Part shown: positions 44,201 through 57,300 of the stretch, in pieces
How positions within the stretch are numbered: the first letter of the stretch is position 1
Layout: each line of letters begins with the position of its first letter
Source of the DNA: Formicarius rufipectus
Lineage: Eukaryota; Chordata; Aves; Passeriformes; Formicariidae
Reading direction: 5' to 3'
DNA length: 64,000 nucleotides
Assembly (NCBI GenBank): GCA_013399695.1
Contig: VXAU01002072.1
Span: 943,037-1,007,036, forward strand
Notes under the pieces: generated by a model
Seen by the model: the letters and a program-made list of their open reading frames with translations, nothing else
Databases searched by the model: none
What the model was told of the DNA's origin: nothing
Program-made: the position numbers and the translations under genes

Positions 44201-47200
44201 AAAATAGCACTAGTTCAGTCACGGGACCAACCAAGGTCAGAGGACAGTGCCTTTGTAGAGAAGGTGTTTCCCATTTCTGTTACTGGCACAGTCTCAGATG
44301 GCCAAAACTAAATTTTTCTCATTCTCTGTACCATCCAGATTCCACTAAGATTTGAATCTCTTGCTTAAGAGCCTCTTCTCCAGGATAACTATTACGAGAA
44401 TATGTGTGCTACCTGTAATATTCCCCAAATACTTACATGGGGGTAAGTCTTAAATTCTTATCTCTCAACTCCAAGGAGTGTTTTTCTCCCCAAAACAATT
44501 TCAGTGCATAAGCAGAATCTTGACAACATAATCCAGACAGGAATCCTTTTCATTTTCACCAACTACAGGTGCTTTAGGAATCAAAGCAATTCAGATAACC
44601 CTTATTCAACAGGGTAAGTGTATCTCTTGTAAAAGAGAAATTAAAATACTCAAAGACCTGTCTTTCACACATTTAGAGAAAACATTATTCAGAAATTCTG
44701 TAGATCAAATACACTGAAAATCTGATTGGGCCTAATGGAAGAGTTTTATATTCAAGATTCCGGGAAGTAAAGCTATTTCATTACTAATGCAGACTCTCTG
44801 GAAAAGAATCAACTCTTCACTAAACAACTCTAGAAATAATTTTTATTTCTAGTTTTAACCTGGTTTTGATAGCTTTGATAGCTAGGTTTGACATACACAT
44901 ATTGTGTTAGTTGAATAGCTGGTTCTTCTGGGCACTAATACAGTAAGTTTTCTTGGACAAAAATATTTCTTCAATTATGTTCTAATATTTCAACTGATGT
45001 CAGAGAATCTTCAGAGGATTTTTAAATAGCTGGGTAGTTAAGCTTATTCAGTGATATGAAGTTATACTAATGACCTGAGAAACAGCTAGAGATCTGAGAA
45101 CAAGCTACTGCAGCACAAACATGGCACCAAGGTTTAAGCTGCTCCTTGAACCGCCCACAGGGACACTTACACAGAGAGCTCAACCAAGTTTTCCTCCTTT
45201 CACTCAAAGGAGTTACCTTGATTAATATTGCACACAGGGACCATTTCTGCCAACCAGCTAACAGAAACTGACCTTGTGAGACTAGTTCCATTGTCTATAA
45301 TTAGTACAGATGAATAAAATTTGTTTTACTTTTTTCCTTAACTCCCAGCTAGATCTTAAATCGGGACACAAATTTAACGGATGTTATAAGGATAAAAACT
45401 GCCTGGTTGAAGCCACCGACATCTCAAGATGAAAGCTTCCTGATGTGAGAGACTAAGAAGCATATGCAACTTGCAGTACATTCATATCTAGTATAAAAAG
45501 CCTTCTCAAAGCAAGTGATGTAATAAACATTCTTATGCTACTAAGAACATGCTATCCTTCAACACTTACTGAGTTCAAGTTTCAACTCTGTGCAAAAGTT
45601 CCACGACGTCAATTCAAATTTGGAGCACCTTAAAAAAATCTATGCTGTAGATTCTATTAAAGCTTCAAATGGAATTTCCAACATTTATCAGACATATTCT
45701 TATTTTTAGTGACTGTTTGCCATGGTTTTGCATTTTCTCCCTATTTCTGTAAAACAGTCACTGTCCCCCAGAAAAGTTGCTTGCGAAATGTTTTACCAGT
45801 CAGACTTACAGTTAAAATGACGGCCTCAGAATTCCTGAAGAAGCTGAATTGCAAATGGTTTTTATATTGGCAAAGAAAAACCAGGCAGGCAATAAGAGAA
45901 AAAAACTTACATTTTTAAAAAATACTACAAATATATTAAGATAAAGCATAATTACCATACTGTAATATCTTGCTATGCAGAAGCTAAGTATTCAACCATA
46001 CAGTAAATTCTGAGAACTGAGCCAGCAGTTTACTGCTGTGAATTTGGCTCTGTCCTTGCAGAGAAGGATCAGTATTTAGCTGTAAAACTTATACAGGTAG
46101 ATGGATTTCCACATCATAGTATACACAACATGCTTTACCTGACAGGCATCCTTCTGATTAAAAGCAGATACAAGCACGTTTGTCCCCATAATTGTTACAG
46201 TAAATTTTATCTTTCAAGCTACAAAACTAGGTCAAAACCAGCAGTACTACAACTAAGACATACAAGTGCTCAGAGTCAAGATACTTCTCTTGTAAAACGC
46301 ACTTGTCCAGTTTGAAAGTTACTTCAAGAACAAGCTTGGCAGTTCGCTTAAGATACTCTTCTATGGAAAAAGGGATCTTAATTTCTCTTGCAGAAGCAAG
46401 ACCTGGCCTCAAATTCCATGAGGTATCTGCTTAACATCTGGCAATCCTAGCTCTACCCTGACTGTGACACTGGCTGCTGAACAGTAAAGCCCTGTATCAG
46501 GTTTCCTTCTACAGACATAAGCCAATGCTCAGATCAACTGCAATTTCAGGATCACCTGAATTTTTGTTACTCTTGTTCTCTTTTCTCCATAACCTACACT
46601 GTACACATATATCCCTGCCAGATCTTGCATGCCACGGTATCATTACTTGTACTACTGTCTTCACTACAGAAAGTTTGGTTTCAATTCATGTGTGCTTAGA
46701 TTACTAACACATTATTAAGGTACACACATACAGATTTCCATTAGTATACGATCTTTTGTTACTGACCATTTAAAACAAGGTAGTGTAGGCCCTTTATGTA
46801 CAAGCCATCCTTCCATTGTACATTTTACAGTAATTCTATTACAAATCACGTTGGTAGCCCGAGAGCAGTCTTAAAAATTCACATACATCATTTTAATTAA
46901 GATTAGACGTTTTATCTGTTAAAAAGACACTGATTCTATGCAAATTGAGAATACTTGCTACTAGCATTCATTAACAGGAATAAAATTTGGTCTTTCATGA
47001 TAAATGAACCATACCAGTAAAGTCTCAAGTAATTTTAACTCATGTCTTTTTTGACCTCTCAATCGATACGTCCCTAATAGAAACATGGTATTTGAACATG
47101 AGCAGCAACTGTCATGAAAAGTCACCAGAATTATACCTAACTTCACCAACAGCTCTTCTGTTATAGTCTCAGACATGTGTCCTGAGGCTAAGCTGAAAAA

Positions 47201-47574
47201 GGCATACACCAACACCCAGCAACAACCACCATCTTCTGCCATGTAGTTTTGCAACCTCTGCAATAAGGTGCAACCTTAACTGCCTCTTTTCACAGTTAAC
47301 TTCAATAGCTAAATCCACTGGTGAACGTGAGTTACAAAAGGTCTGAAGTGCTTAACTGAAGTGGATGAAACTTAGGCAGAACATGCAATGAGGCAATATC
47401 ATCCTGAACCTAGGGATGGTTGCTCCTCAGAGAATGACCAATTCACAAGCATACTCTAACAAGAAGATGACAACTGCAGTTGACCTTCACACCTCTGCCT
47501 ATGTGGAGATGCACAAACAACTTGGTTGGCCCTGAGGCAACTGCTAAGTTGTTACAAGTTTCAAAAGAGCACAT

Positions 47575-47785
47575 TTAAAAAAACAAAAATACCATAAAAA
47601 AAAAAACAAACCCCCAAAAAGCAATCACAAACCAAACCAAATAAACCAAAAAAACTAAACCTCTTAAAAAACCCCACCCACTAAAAACATCCCCCATCCA
47701 GAAGCGCCCTCCTATAAAAAAAAAAAAAAAAACACCAAAACAACAAACCAACAACCCAAAAACCAAACTAATAACCCACACTAAA
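47575..47785. repeat. A/C-only low-complexity tract
   Basis: About 210 bases made almost wholly of A and C on the plus strand, with very few G or T, including a 17-base A run near 47716-47732. No single repeat unit dominates. In the RAP1B transcript it would be read as a G/U-rich stretch. Confidence 0.85.
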
Positions 47786-48247
47786 ACAAATTCTTGCAAA
47801 GCTGTGAACTGCCATAGCCCTACATCTGCTTTGTGAGCAGCGGATGCATCTTAGCCCCCCAAAACTCTCACTTGACAGGTCAGGAATTTCCAAGAGGGGA
47901 AAAATCTGACAGGAGCATAAACCCAAAGGTAAGCAATTTACACTTGCAAGCCTGAGCTCATATACATGACACCTACACAAAAAGCTGAATAATGGTAACC
48001 AAATGAATCTGAATCACAGACATCCCCACACCACTTTCCATTACATGGACCAGATCTTTAGGAGAGAGTTACTAAATTAATGAGAGTTAAACTTGTTTAA
48101 TCAGGTCTCCACAAGATTCTGTTTGAATCTTAAGATCACTGTAGTTCATGTTTAGACTGTACTTTCTGATTTCTCTGCATCTTCAAAGCTTGCCATTTTC
48201 TGGAGAAACCTGTCATACCTCAAGACCGACTTTGCTTTAAGTCAAAT

Positions 48248-49450
48248 TGTATTGGGTTTGCATGGCAAGGTTTGGGTAGCAGTGTTGCTACATGGGTGGC
48301 TTCTGTGAGAAGCTGCCAGAAGCATTCCCCCCGTACAACAGAGCCAATGCCAGATGTCTCCAAGAGGGATCTACTGCAGGCCAACAACAACAGTGGTAGC
48401 ACTTCCAGGATAACAGTTTTAAGAAGGAAAAAAATTGCTCAGGGAACAGCAGCAGTAGAGAGGAGTGAGAATATGCAAGAGCAACAACTCTGCAGACTCC
48501 AAGGTCAGTGAGGAAGGAGAGGAAGGTGCTCCAGGCACTGGAACAGACTTCCCTGCAGCTGGTAATGCAGCCCATGGTGAGACAGGCTGTGCCCCTGCAG
48601 CCCATGAAGGTCCATGGTGGAGCAGATACACATCTGCAGTCCATGGAGGACTCCAGACCAGAGCAGGCAGATGCCCAAAGGAGGCTGTGACCTTATGGGA
48701 ATCAGGCGCAGGAGCGGATGTTCCTGCAGTCTGTTCCTGAAGGACTGCACCCCTAGAAGGGATTCATGTTGGAGAAGTTCATGAAAGAGCATCTCTTGTG
48801 AGAGGGATCCCTCACTGGAGCAAGGCAGAGTGTGAGGAGTCCTCCTCCTGAGAAGGAAGGAGCAGCAGAGACAACATGTGAAGAAGTGACTGTAGCCCCA
48901 ATTCCCCACCCCCCTGCACCACTAGGGGACAGGCAATAGAAAATGCAGGAGTGAACTTAAGCCTCAGAAGAGGGAGGAATGGGGGAAGGGTGTTTGTAAG
49001 ACTTGGTTTTGTTTCTCATTATCCTACTCTGATATGACTGGCATTAAATTAAATTGATTTCCCAAAGCTTCATCTGTTTTATCCTGTGACAATAACTGGC
49101 ATGTGATCCCTCCCTGCCCTTATCTTGACCCACAAGCCTTGTGCTGTATTAGAAAGCATCCAAAGGAATGAAGGTGGTGAAAGGCCTTGAGGGACAGCCA
49201 TATGAGGAATGACTGAGGTCAAGCCTGAGAGAGTTCCAGAAGTTGGGGTGATAATCCTGGGCACATGATGTGACTCTTGGAGATGGTCCTGTGCAGGGCC
49301 AAGAGTTGGACTTGATGATCACTGAGGGTCCCTTCCAACTCAGCATATTCTGTGACTCTGATATTTTCTTCTCACCCATCCAGTTGAGGAGGGGAGTGAT
49401 TGAGCAGCTTTGGTGGTCACCCAGTGTCCACCCACAGTCATCCCACAACA
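48248..49450 (+). mobile_element. Avian endogenous-retrovirus solo LTR with nested CR1
   Basis: It begins TGTATTGGGTTTGCATGGCA and ends CATCCCACAACA, so it has TG...CA termini. Flanking 5-mers CAAAT (48243-48247) and CAGAT (49451-49455) differ at one base and may be a decayed target duplication. Internal landmarks, recalled from a common avian LTR family, are AAGAAGGAAAAAAATTGC, repeated CTGCAG...CATGG...GGAGCAG blocks, GAGTCCTCCTCCTGAGAAGG and a TTTCTCATTATCCTACTCTG end region. No gag, pol or env is present, so it is a solo LTR. Open frames on both strands inside it are incidental. It lies antisense to RAP1B in intron 1. Confidence 0.8.
49147..49363 (+). mobile_element. CR1 fragment nested in the LTR
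   Basis: It runs from a segment like the CR1 GGTGAAAGGCCTTGAGGG region to GAGTTGGACTTGATGATCAC and GGGTCCCTTCCAACTCAGCA, ending with a decayed ATTCTGTGACTCTGA. LTR sequence resumes on both sides, so the CR1 inserted after the LTR. It contains internal deletions. Confidence 0.8.
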
Positions 49451-51834
49451 CAGATCAAACACACTGCTAAGGTAACAGAAGATACCCAAAGGATACTTAA
49501 AATTGGCTCCAGAGGTTTGGGTGGGAAAACCTTTCTAAATACAGATCAGCATGTCTGATCTTTTAAGAGTCATCAATTATTTAGGCTATGACAATCACCA
49601 CAGCATTTGAAAAAGCGTTACCACTACATCTTTCAGCAAATTAAATATATGCATCTTAAAACAACCTGTATTTTCGGCAAAGCCTAAGCAGAAGAATGAC
49701 CTTTTGGTCTACCCTGACTGTTCCAGTGAAGCAAGTTTATCCTTTAAGAAACCAGTTGTTTGTTTCCACAATGCTTAAGGTGCTTGCAGTCTACCCAATA
49801 TATATTCTGCTTAGGTTCTTATGATTTACGGATTTTTAGGCAAATCTGTGAACAATTCCTTATTTTCACTTCCACTATCACAGCAGATTCAGCATTCAGC
49901 TTGGAAAAGAGGCTTCAACTTTCCTCTGTGAAACTTACAGCACCAAATGTGATTTAAGAAGTAGTTCCACAGTAAGATTAAGTAATGGAAGAATTGCATT
50001 ACCTGTAAATACAAATGTTTTCAAGATGACATTTGTCTTTGAAAAAAGGTTTTTGCGAACTTGCCTCTGGTTAGAAGCAGGACTAATTAGCAAGACCGCA
50101 TACTGTTCAAAATATTGGTTACTGCAGTAAAACTAAGTTCAAACTAACATGCACTTAATATTGCTTCTTCAGTGGTTTCCTGGCTAAACAGGATCTAGAT
50201 TTCTAGCAGAAAAGGAAGAGGTAGCATCAGGACCTATTTATTCTTCAGGAATAAAACCATATTACCTACTTGATTGTCATTCCAGGCTTCACGTGAAATA
50301 TTTACTCACTCTAATTCCTACTCACATTGATACAGCACTTTTCTTCTGAGAGCACTCTTCAGAGTTTGATGAAAAGCAACATACAGATTAAAAGGATACC
50401 AAGGACAAGCACACACAGTGACCTAAAGCACTTAACTGTCAAACCTCCTTTTCTGCTACTCAGTCTTCGCAGAACTTCAGCTACCACATTTAAGTTTTCT
50501 ATGTGAGATCTCTGGCTGAACCTCTATTTAGCTTTGAGCATTTCCTGAAAACAAAAGGTGTAGGGAGATTGGGGGGAAAAAAACACAACAGAGGATCATT
50601 AAATATATAATCCATGGCCTTTCTCAAATATAAAGAAAGTTGCAAAGCTAAGAGTAAAATAAGAACATAAAATGAGCATAGGTATAACACAGCTATAATT
50701 CAGAAATGCTTGTTTTTCCCTCTCCAGCATTCAGATACAAAAAGCAAGTAGAAAATTGTACACCAAATGTAAGAACAATTGAAAACCAAGCACTTAGTTA
50801 AAAATTAGCTATGAATGCCTATTAATTAGAGTATCATAGACTTCTAACAGCCTCCAAGCTTACTCAATGCCTATGATGATTAAATGCCACAGTGTTTCTT
50901 CTTTGGTGAGATCTCATCTAATCTTCTACGAAGTCAAAAAAGATGTATCAGAAAAATGGAAGAGTGATATTCTTCAGCATGACAGTCAGCTATTCTCGCC
51001 GTGTTTCTTCTTGATGCCACTAGACTACTACAGTCTCTTAGATCCCACCAAGTCCTAAGACGACAATTTGACATCAGTTTCTCAAAGCATAGCACATTTT
51101 CAAACAACTAGTGTCAGTAGAGGTTAGATTTTTGAACACAACATTTCATAGCTCACGAAGAACACAAGTCCAAGGCATCCCAAATTATATACTTCTTGAT
51201 ATAAAACTACCTTGGAGATTGATCTATGGATTGGTATTATATTTGTGAGAATTTGGAAGGTGAAATCACACTTGCCACAAACTCATTTCTGATGCTGCTC
51301 ACTGTAAAACCCATGAAAACACACTGCATTTTCTATACATTTCTAACAATATAAGCAATAGACAGTAAATAAAAGGACCATTCCCTGAATGGGAGTAAAA
51401 TCACCAAACCCACAAACTGTCTACTGACTATCAAACCTCCATTTTAAACAAGTCAGAAGGGTCACAGAAAGACAGGATGATCCATCTTTATTCATACTAA
51501 CTATACAAATATAACTCCAGAAGTCTAAGAGTCAAGATTCTGCATGCCATATTAATTTATACACCCTCCCAATCCAAATTCAGCAATATTGTGTGCAAAA
51601 ATAAAGTTACATGAAGTCAAGTAGGCTATGTTTATAGGTCATCAAACTTTCAAAATGTTACCTTGTAAGTTGCTTCAGAGTGAAAGATCATACGAGGGTT
51701 ACTGACTGCATCTTACAACCTCTAACAATCCACCACAACCACTCCACATTTGCAAAATTAATAAAAGAGGTTCATGCACACTATGTTGTTTGGTTGCCTC
51801 TGCACAAGCCCAGACATGAAGCCATGCACACAGA

Positions 51835-51975
51835 AAGGCTTGAATTGGAAAGGACCTAAAAGATGATGCAGTTCTATCGGCCACGGGAAGGGATACCACC
51901 CACTACAGAGCCCCATCCAATCTGGCTTTTAATACTTCTGGAGATGGAGCATCCACAACTCAGTCTCAAGTGTAA
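51835..51975 (-). mobile_element. CR1 LINE 3'-region fragment
   Basis: The plus strand reads TTGGAAAGGACCTAAAAGAT, then GGGATACCACCCAC, AGAGCCCCATCCAATCTGGC and GGAGATGGAGCATCCACAAC, the complement of the CR1 3' region. Its true 3' end lies at the low-coordinate side. It is in RAP1B intron 1, sense to the gene. Confidence 0.9.
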
Positions 51976-54900
51976 ATGTCACCTTATAAATAAATAAATC
52001 TAGTCCTAAAAACTATACTGCAGAGAGTAAGATTTTTGGGTAACTTCCACTTCAGATATTACTTCCTTTCCACATTTCTTTATACCCTCCTCCACACTCA
52101 GAAAAAATAAAATACTTCGCAATTTTCCACTAGTCTTCTAACAAATTGTTTTTTGGGAAAGTATTAGATCAGGTGTTACAGAAGTTTGATTAACTGCAAG
52201 CAAGGACTGTACAAGTGCACAACTTAACTATCCCTCTTGACTGGGTTCTGATGCAGTCTAACCATTGCTCAGCCTGTTAGCTTCATGTCAAATAAAAAAT
52301 AATGAGCATACACAAAACCTTTAGAAAAAGTAAAGTAGCTGGCCTGACCCTGCAACTACTAAAAACACTTTGATTTTGGCAATGTTGAAGTGCCACTCGT
52401 AGTAACACAGAGGTCCTCCTTCTGTCTCCTGTACATCCCCTCTGGAACTCCATAGAGGTAACTCACAAGTATCTGCAATTCATCTTTAACACAGATGCGG
52501 TGGTATGTATTTTTTTTTTCCCCTTCTTCTTCTCGATATAGAAAGCATACTTTTAGGAAACTTTACTGAACCGCAGACATAAAAAAAAAGTTAAGGCACA
52601 ATTGGTTAGGTTGTTGAAACAGACTGAGTGGAAAAAATAGGACAAGACTTCAAAAGCTAAGACAACTAATGCAGAGAAACAAAAAGAAACAGTTGCAGGG
52701 ACTATGTTCACAAATTATTTCAGAACAATTGACAAAGACGCTAGACAGAATATATTATTTGGGCAATAGAGAGCAAATTTATTTGAGAAAAAGATTTCAC
52801 CATCTAATGTCTCAAAAAGTTATGGAGTAAGGCATACTAATGGAAATATAGTCAAAATGCATATTTTCCTTTAATCCAGATTACCTACTGAAATTCGGTA
52901 ATAACTGACTTAATAATAACTGCTACAATTAAAACAAGTCACAGTAACACTCACTTTGATGTCAACAAATCTTGATGCAAAGAGCACATTCTCCTTCTAT
53001 GAAAAAGAATTTTAACGACAGATACCTGCATTAAGTTTGTCTTCAGTTACAAAAATAAACTGTTCTCCTGTTGCCATTCAATGCTGTCCAAAAATTAATG
53101 ATATAAAATTTCTCACAGGTCTACAATTAAAGTTACACTGAAAATTATTCCATGAATGAGTAACAGCAGCACACAATGTTCTTTTTACAGAAGATGTGGA
53201 CAAGTCATTCAGATTTAGCACACCTTCCTGTGTTGCAAGAGCTGCAGGAATAATACCAAGTGACCTAAGAAAGTACAGATTTCCTAAAGAGAATCTCAAG
53301 ATGGAGAGAAACATGAGATCCTGCTTGTCTTCCACAGGATGCAAACACCAATCTGTTAGAGGGGCTAGACTGTCCTACTCCTGCACTATGGTCTGTCTGG
53401 CCTTCCTCCCTTGGCCAGGAGCGAACTAACCATGTGGGTTGTAACTGGCAGTCTTTTTCTGTAGTTGCATAGCAGGGATTTACTTCAAATAACTTCAAGT
53501 CCTTAGATTGATAACTAGAGAACTGACTGGCACAGTGTACAAGATTTTGCCAAATGTTTTCTCTTCTTCCTGATTCACCTCTACAAAGTTCCTTTAACGC
53601 TGCAACACACTTTCCTCTAGGGTCTTACAGTGACTTTCGCTTTACTGCTTCAGTAGTAAAAGCATCACTGTTAAAACACTCTTAAAAAAAGAGCATCCTG
53701 AATAGCTAGAGGGCCTCCAAAACATTTTTTATTTCCAAAGTTGCCCAACATGTGTATTTCCAACCTGGTGTTTACAACCTTCCTCCTTTTCCTTGCTGCT
53801 AGAAGAGAGGAACGTGTAGTCTGTCAGGAGCTCACAAAACCATGCATAAGCAGGCACATAAAAATAAAAAAACCTTTGTAATTTTCTGTTGTCCAGTGTT
53901 TCTTTAGACATTCTAAACCTTGACAGATGAGTTTTGATCAAGAACCAACTGCTGCTTTTGAAGGTAACCTCATTCAACTGCCCCATGAAGAAACAGTTTC
54001 TACTAGCAGACAAGTCTTTGACTTTCTCCAAATAGTGTTTGCCTACTACAAACAAACTGTGATAGCTTCATCAAAGTGCTGCTTCTACTATGCCCATCTA
54101 ACTCATTTTTCCCATGATTGACAGGTCCTAAGGAGAAAGCCATACAGTAGATGCCCTGAGTTACTATAGCTCTACTAGAAAACAACTTTGAAAACAGGTT
54201 TCCTATTAATGGAATTCAAGTAAAAAAAAACACTTTTTTCTCCCCTGTTTTATGCAAGAAGAATAGAAACAGACTAACTTAACTGTACATGAGAAGGAAA
54301 ACAAAGTTTGCCTTCAAATATGAAGGTGTAGTTACTGTAGATACTCTTCTAATCTCTCAGAGCAAGGAGGTTGTCTAAAATATCCCTCTACCTGACCCAG
54401 ATGCAACAGAACACAGCAGAAGCCTGCCCAAACTCAGCAGGGATTCAGCACACTGACATCATACAGTGCACTTCGGTCTAGTTTTGGATTTGTCCTGAGC
54501 TAAAGAAGTGGCAGTGCCTGCAACCACAAGCTAAATATGAACTTCTGTTGCATGCTTAGCGATCAGTTTACTAAGAGGGCAATTTTGATTAAAACTCACA
54601 ACTTAAGCCTAACCTGAAGAACACTCAAATGTCAGTGAAGTATCTGGAAGTCACCTAAGCATTACTTACACAGACCAACTCATAAAGGATCCGCCTACCC
54701 TCTTAACATACACCCAAGGTCAACAGAGGGCCTGTTTTTATCTTTAAGATATTCTTATCCTTAAGAGCTCCTCCCTGTACCTAACACTGAGCAGCCAGCA
54801 GAGCTCTGCGGATGACAGGATTGGCACTACAGCAATAAGCATCAAGCACTCGAGCACTTCTATGACTCTTGCACTTCTCACATCTCAGATGATAGGTGGA

Positions 54901-55738
54901 CAACTGTTTATTTTAGTTCTCTGCCACATTTACTGTTGCCTCACAAGCTACAGTGCAGTCTTCATCACACTTTGTTCTCCAGTCATACAAGCAATTTCTT
55001 TCTTTTTTTGTAGGCCCTCACCTAGATTCCCATCTGTTTGCCTCTGCTCCAGAAAGGTTCTCAATTAAAAAGACAGTTTTACTCTGCAAAACTGGCACAG
55101 CAAAAAAAGAACTGTCATGGTTCATTTCAGATTTACTTTTGATGAACTGTCCTACAGCAGAGCTTTGGAACAAAACAGCACAAATTTAATTCCACTCAGA
55201 AAACTTATCTGGTGCATGCATATAGTAAAAGAAGCATGACGCACAGGTACAGACAGTAAAAACACTACTGGGTTTTTTTCCCCCTCATATACAAGTTCTG
55301 TTTTTAATCCAGTCTTTCAACTCTGTTTTGCAGATTATGTCACCCCCAGGCAGACAGGTGCTCCAAGTCTGATCACCTTTGCTGCAGAAAAGATACACAG
55401 CACTTAAATTGCACAGTGCAACTCAGAACTCAGTTACTTGGGTACAAGTAATAATAGAGTTTTACACTACAGCTTCTAAGTTAAAACTGAAGAACTTCCG
55501 TACCACTACAAGATGCATCCCTAGAAACACAGAGATACTAAAGAAATAGAACACGGCATCTCTAATTAATTAGAAAGTTTATTTTTGCCTTCGATGTGAA
55601 CAGACAAGGTAACCCCCACTTTTCTCTTAGCTCATTTTTATCTAGAATGAAGTCTACAAGACAGACTTTGAGCAAGAGTGAAAAAAGATGCAATGAGCAA
55701 AGAAAGTAAAAATATTTGACTGCAACAAGTTTGGTTGG

Positions 55739-55761
55739 GATTTTTTTTTTTTTCTTTTTTC
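55739..55761. repeat. Poly(T) tract
   Basis: Thirteen T, one C, then six T, and C. No SINE body adjoins it on either side. Confidence 0.7.
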
Positions 55762-56579
55762 CCTTCCAGGAGCTTGAAATTTTAATACAGAGGCAAGGTA
55801 ACAATCTGATTACTGTTTAAAGTTTTCAATAGATGAGAAAAGACACTCTTTCCAAAGGGAAACACATTTATTTTTGAATGGCTGCTCTTTAAGATAATGT
55901 AATTGCCTTTTTGCCTTTTAATTATAACTCATGAAAAAAAGAGCGTTTCTTGTCTCCTTTTTTATAACAGTAATTTCTATGTACACTTCACTGTCAAACA
56001 GTACTAGAAAATCTTTGCCATACACGATCGACACATCCACACTTGGGTAAGATGTAGCTGTTATATGCTGAAAAATCACAAATCACACTAATCAAAGTGT
56101 ATAAATGCAAGAACACAAACACGACCAGTGTGATTGGCAAGCTGGGCATCTCTGACCTACTCTCTTTCTTGCAACTGTACCACCTTATTATTATACCCCA
56201 AAACAGTGCAGAGAAATACTTTTTTTGTTTCATTTACCCTGAGCACCACAACCCACTCCTTTAAGATAGAAATGGGAATAAGAGCACACAGTTCTTTTTT
56301 CGTAGAAAACCTTGGTTTCTTATTCTCTTTTGTAATCTGAGGCCAGTGCAAAAACGGTCGGATTCGGTTTTATTTTCCTCTCTGCAAACTTTATTACCCT
56401 TCTACCACTTCTTCACCAATGCAAACAGAAGGGTACAAGGATCTCACGCTCATTAGACAGGCCTGGCGCAGGAAGTGTCAGTCAAATTCTTCCATTTGCT
56501 TTGACACGGGTGGTGTGGGGTGCTTAAACGAGACAAACACCCCTGTCATCCCCTTTCCATTTTGTGATAAGGCAGAGGG

Positions 56580-57300
56580 AAACCCGCTGGCCACGGCGCT
56601 GCCCGCCTGTCCCGCTCCGCGGCCCCCCNNNNNNNNNNNNNNNNNNNNNNNNNNNNNNNNNNNNNNNNNNNNNNNNNNNNNNNNNNNNNNNNNNNNNNNN
56701 NNNNNNNNNNNNNNNNNNNNNNNNNNNNNNNNNNNNNNNNNNNNNNNNNNNNNNNNNNNNNNNNNNNNNNNNNNNNNNNNNNNNNNNNNNNNNNNNNNNN
56801 NNNNNNNNNNNNNNNNNNNNNNNNNNNNNNNNNNNNNNNNNNNNNNNNNNNNNNNNNNNNNNNNNNNNNNNNNNNNNNNNNNNNNNNNNNNNNNNNNNNN
56901 NNNNNNNNNNNNNNNNNNNNNNNNNNNNNNNNNNNNNNNNNNNNNNNNNNNNNNNNNNNNNNNNNNNNNNNNNNNNNNNNNNNNNNNNNNNNNNNNNNNN
57001 NNNNNNNNNNNNNNNNNNNNNNNNNNNNNNNNNNNNNNNNNNNNNNNNNNNNNNNNNNNNNNNNNNNNNNNNNNNNNNNNNNNNNNNNNNNNNNNNNNNN
57101 NNNNNNNNNNNNNNNNNNNNNNNNNNNNNNNNNNNNNNNNNNNNNNNNNNNNNNNNNNNNNNNNNNNNNNNNNNNNNNNNNNNNNNNNNNNNNNNNNNNN
57201 NNNNNGCTGAGGGGAGAGACCCCCGCGGGGGGCGAGGCCCGTGGGCTGCGGGGGGCAGCCACGCGTTAGGTAGGGCGCGGGGGTGTGCCAAAGGCACGTT
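56580..57300 (-). promoter_or_regulatory. RAP1B: RAP1B CpG-island promoter, mostly lost in an assembly gap
   Basis: Very GC- and CpG-rich sequence flanks the gap on both sides (56580-56628 and 57206-57300). RAP1B coding starts downstream with a UTR acceptor at 38393, so a non-coding first exon must lie upstream. The only CpG-island candidate is here. Exon 1 and the start site are therefore inferred to be inside 56629-57205. No splice donor for exon 1 could be identified outside the gap. Confidence 0.75.
56629..57205. other. Assembly gap, 577 N
   Basis: A run of 577 N within a CpG island, a typical drop-out for GC-rich promoter sequence. The real length is unknown if this is an estimated gap. 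Confidence 0.99.

Larger units (their letters stand above)
38393..56628 (-). other. RAP1B: RAP1B intron 1 (about 18 kb)
   Basis: It runs from the 5' UTR acceptor at 38393 to an exon 1 presumed to lie in the N gap, so its upstream end is inferred. It holds a CR1 (40171-40902), an AC-rich tract (47575-47785), an LTR with nested CR1 (48248-49450), a reverse CR1 (51835-51975), CA repeats (41218-41235, 43093-43106) and a T-rich tract (55739-55761). The rest shows nothing I can identify. Alternative 5' UTR exons may be hidden here. Confidence 0.75.

Noticed and set aside
48288..48909. Open frames of 91-134 codons on both strands at 48.3-48.9 kb
   Set aside because: They lie within the solo LTR, overlap on opposite strands and have no retroviral protein similarity.
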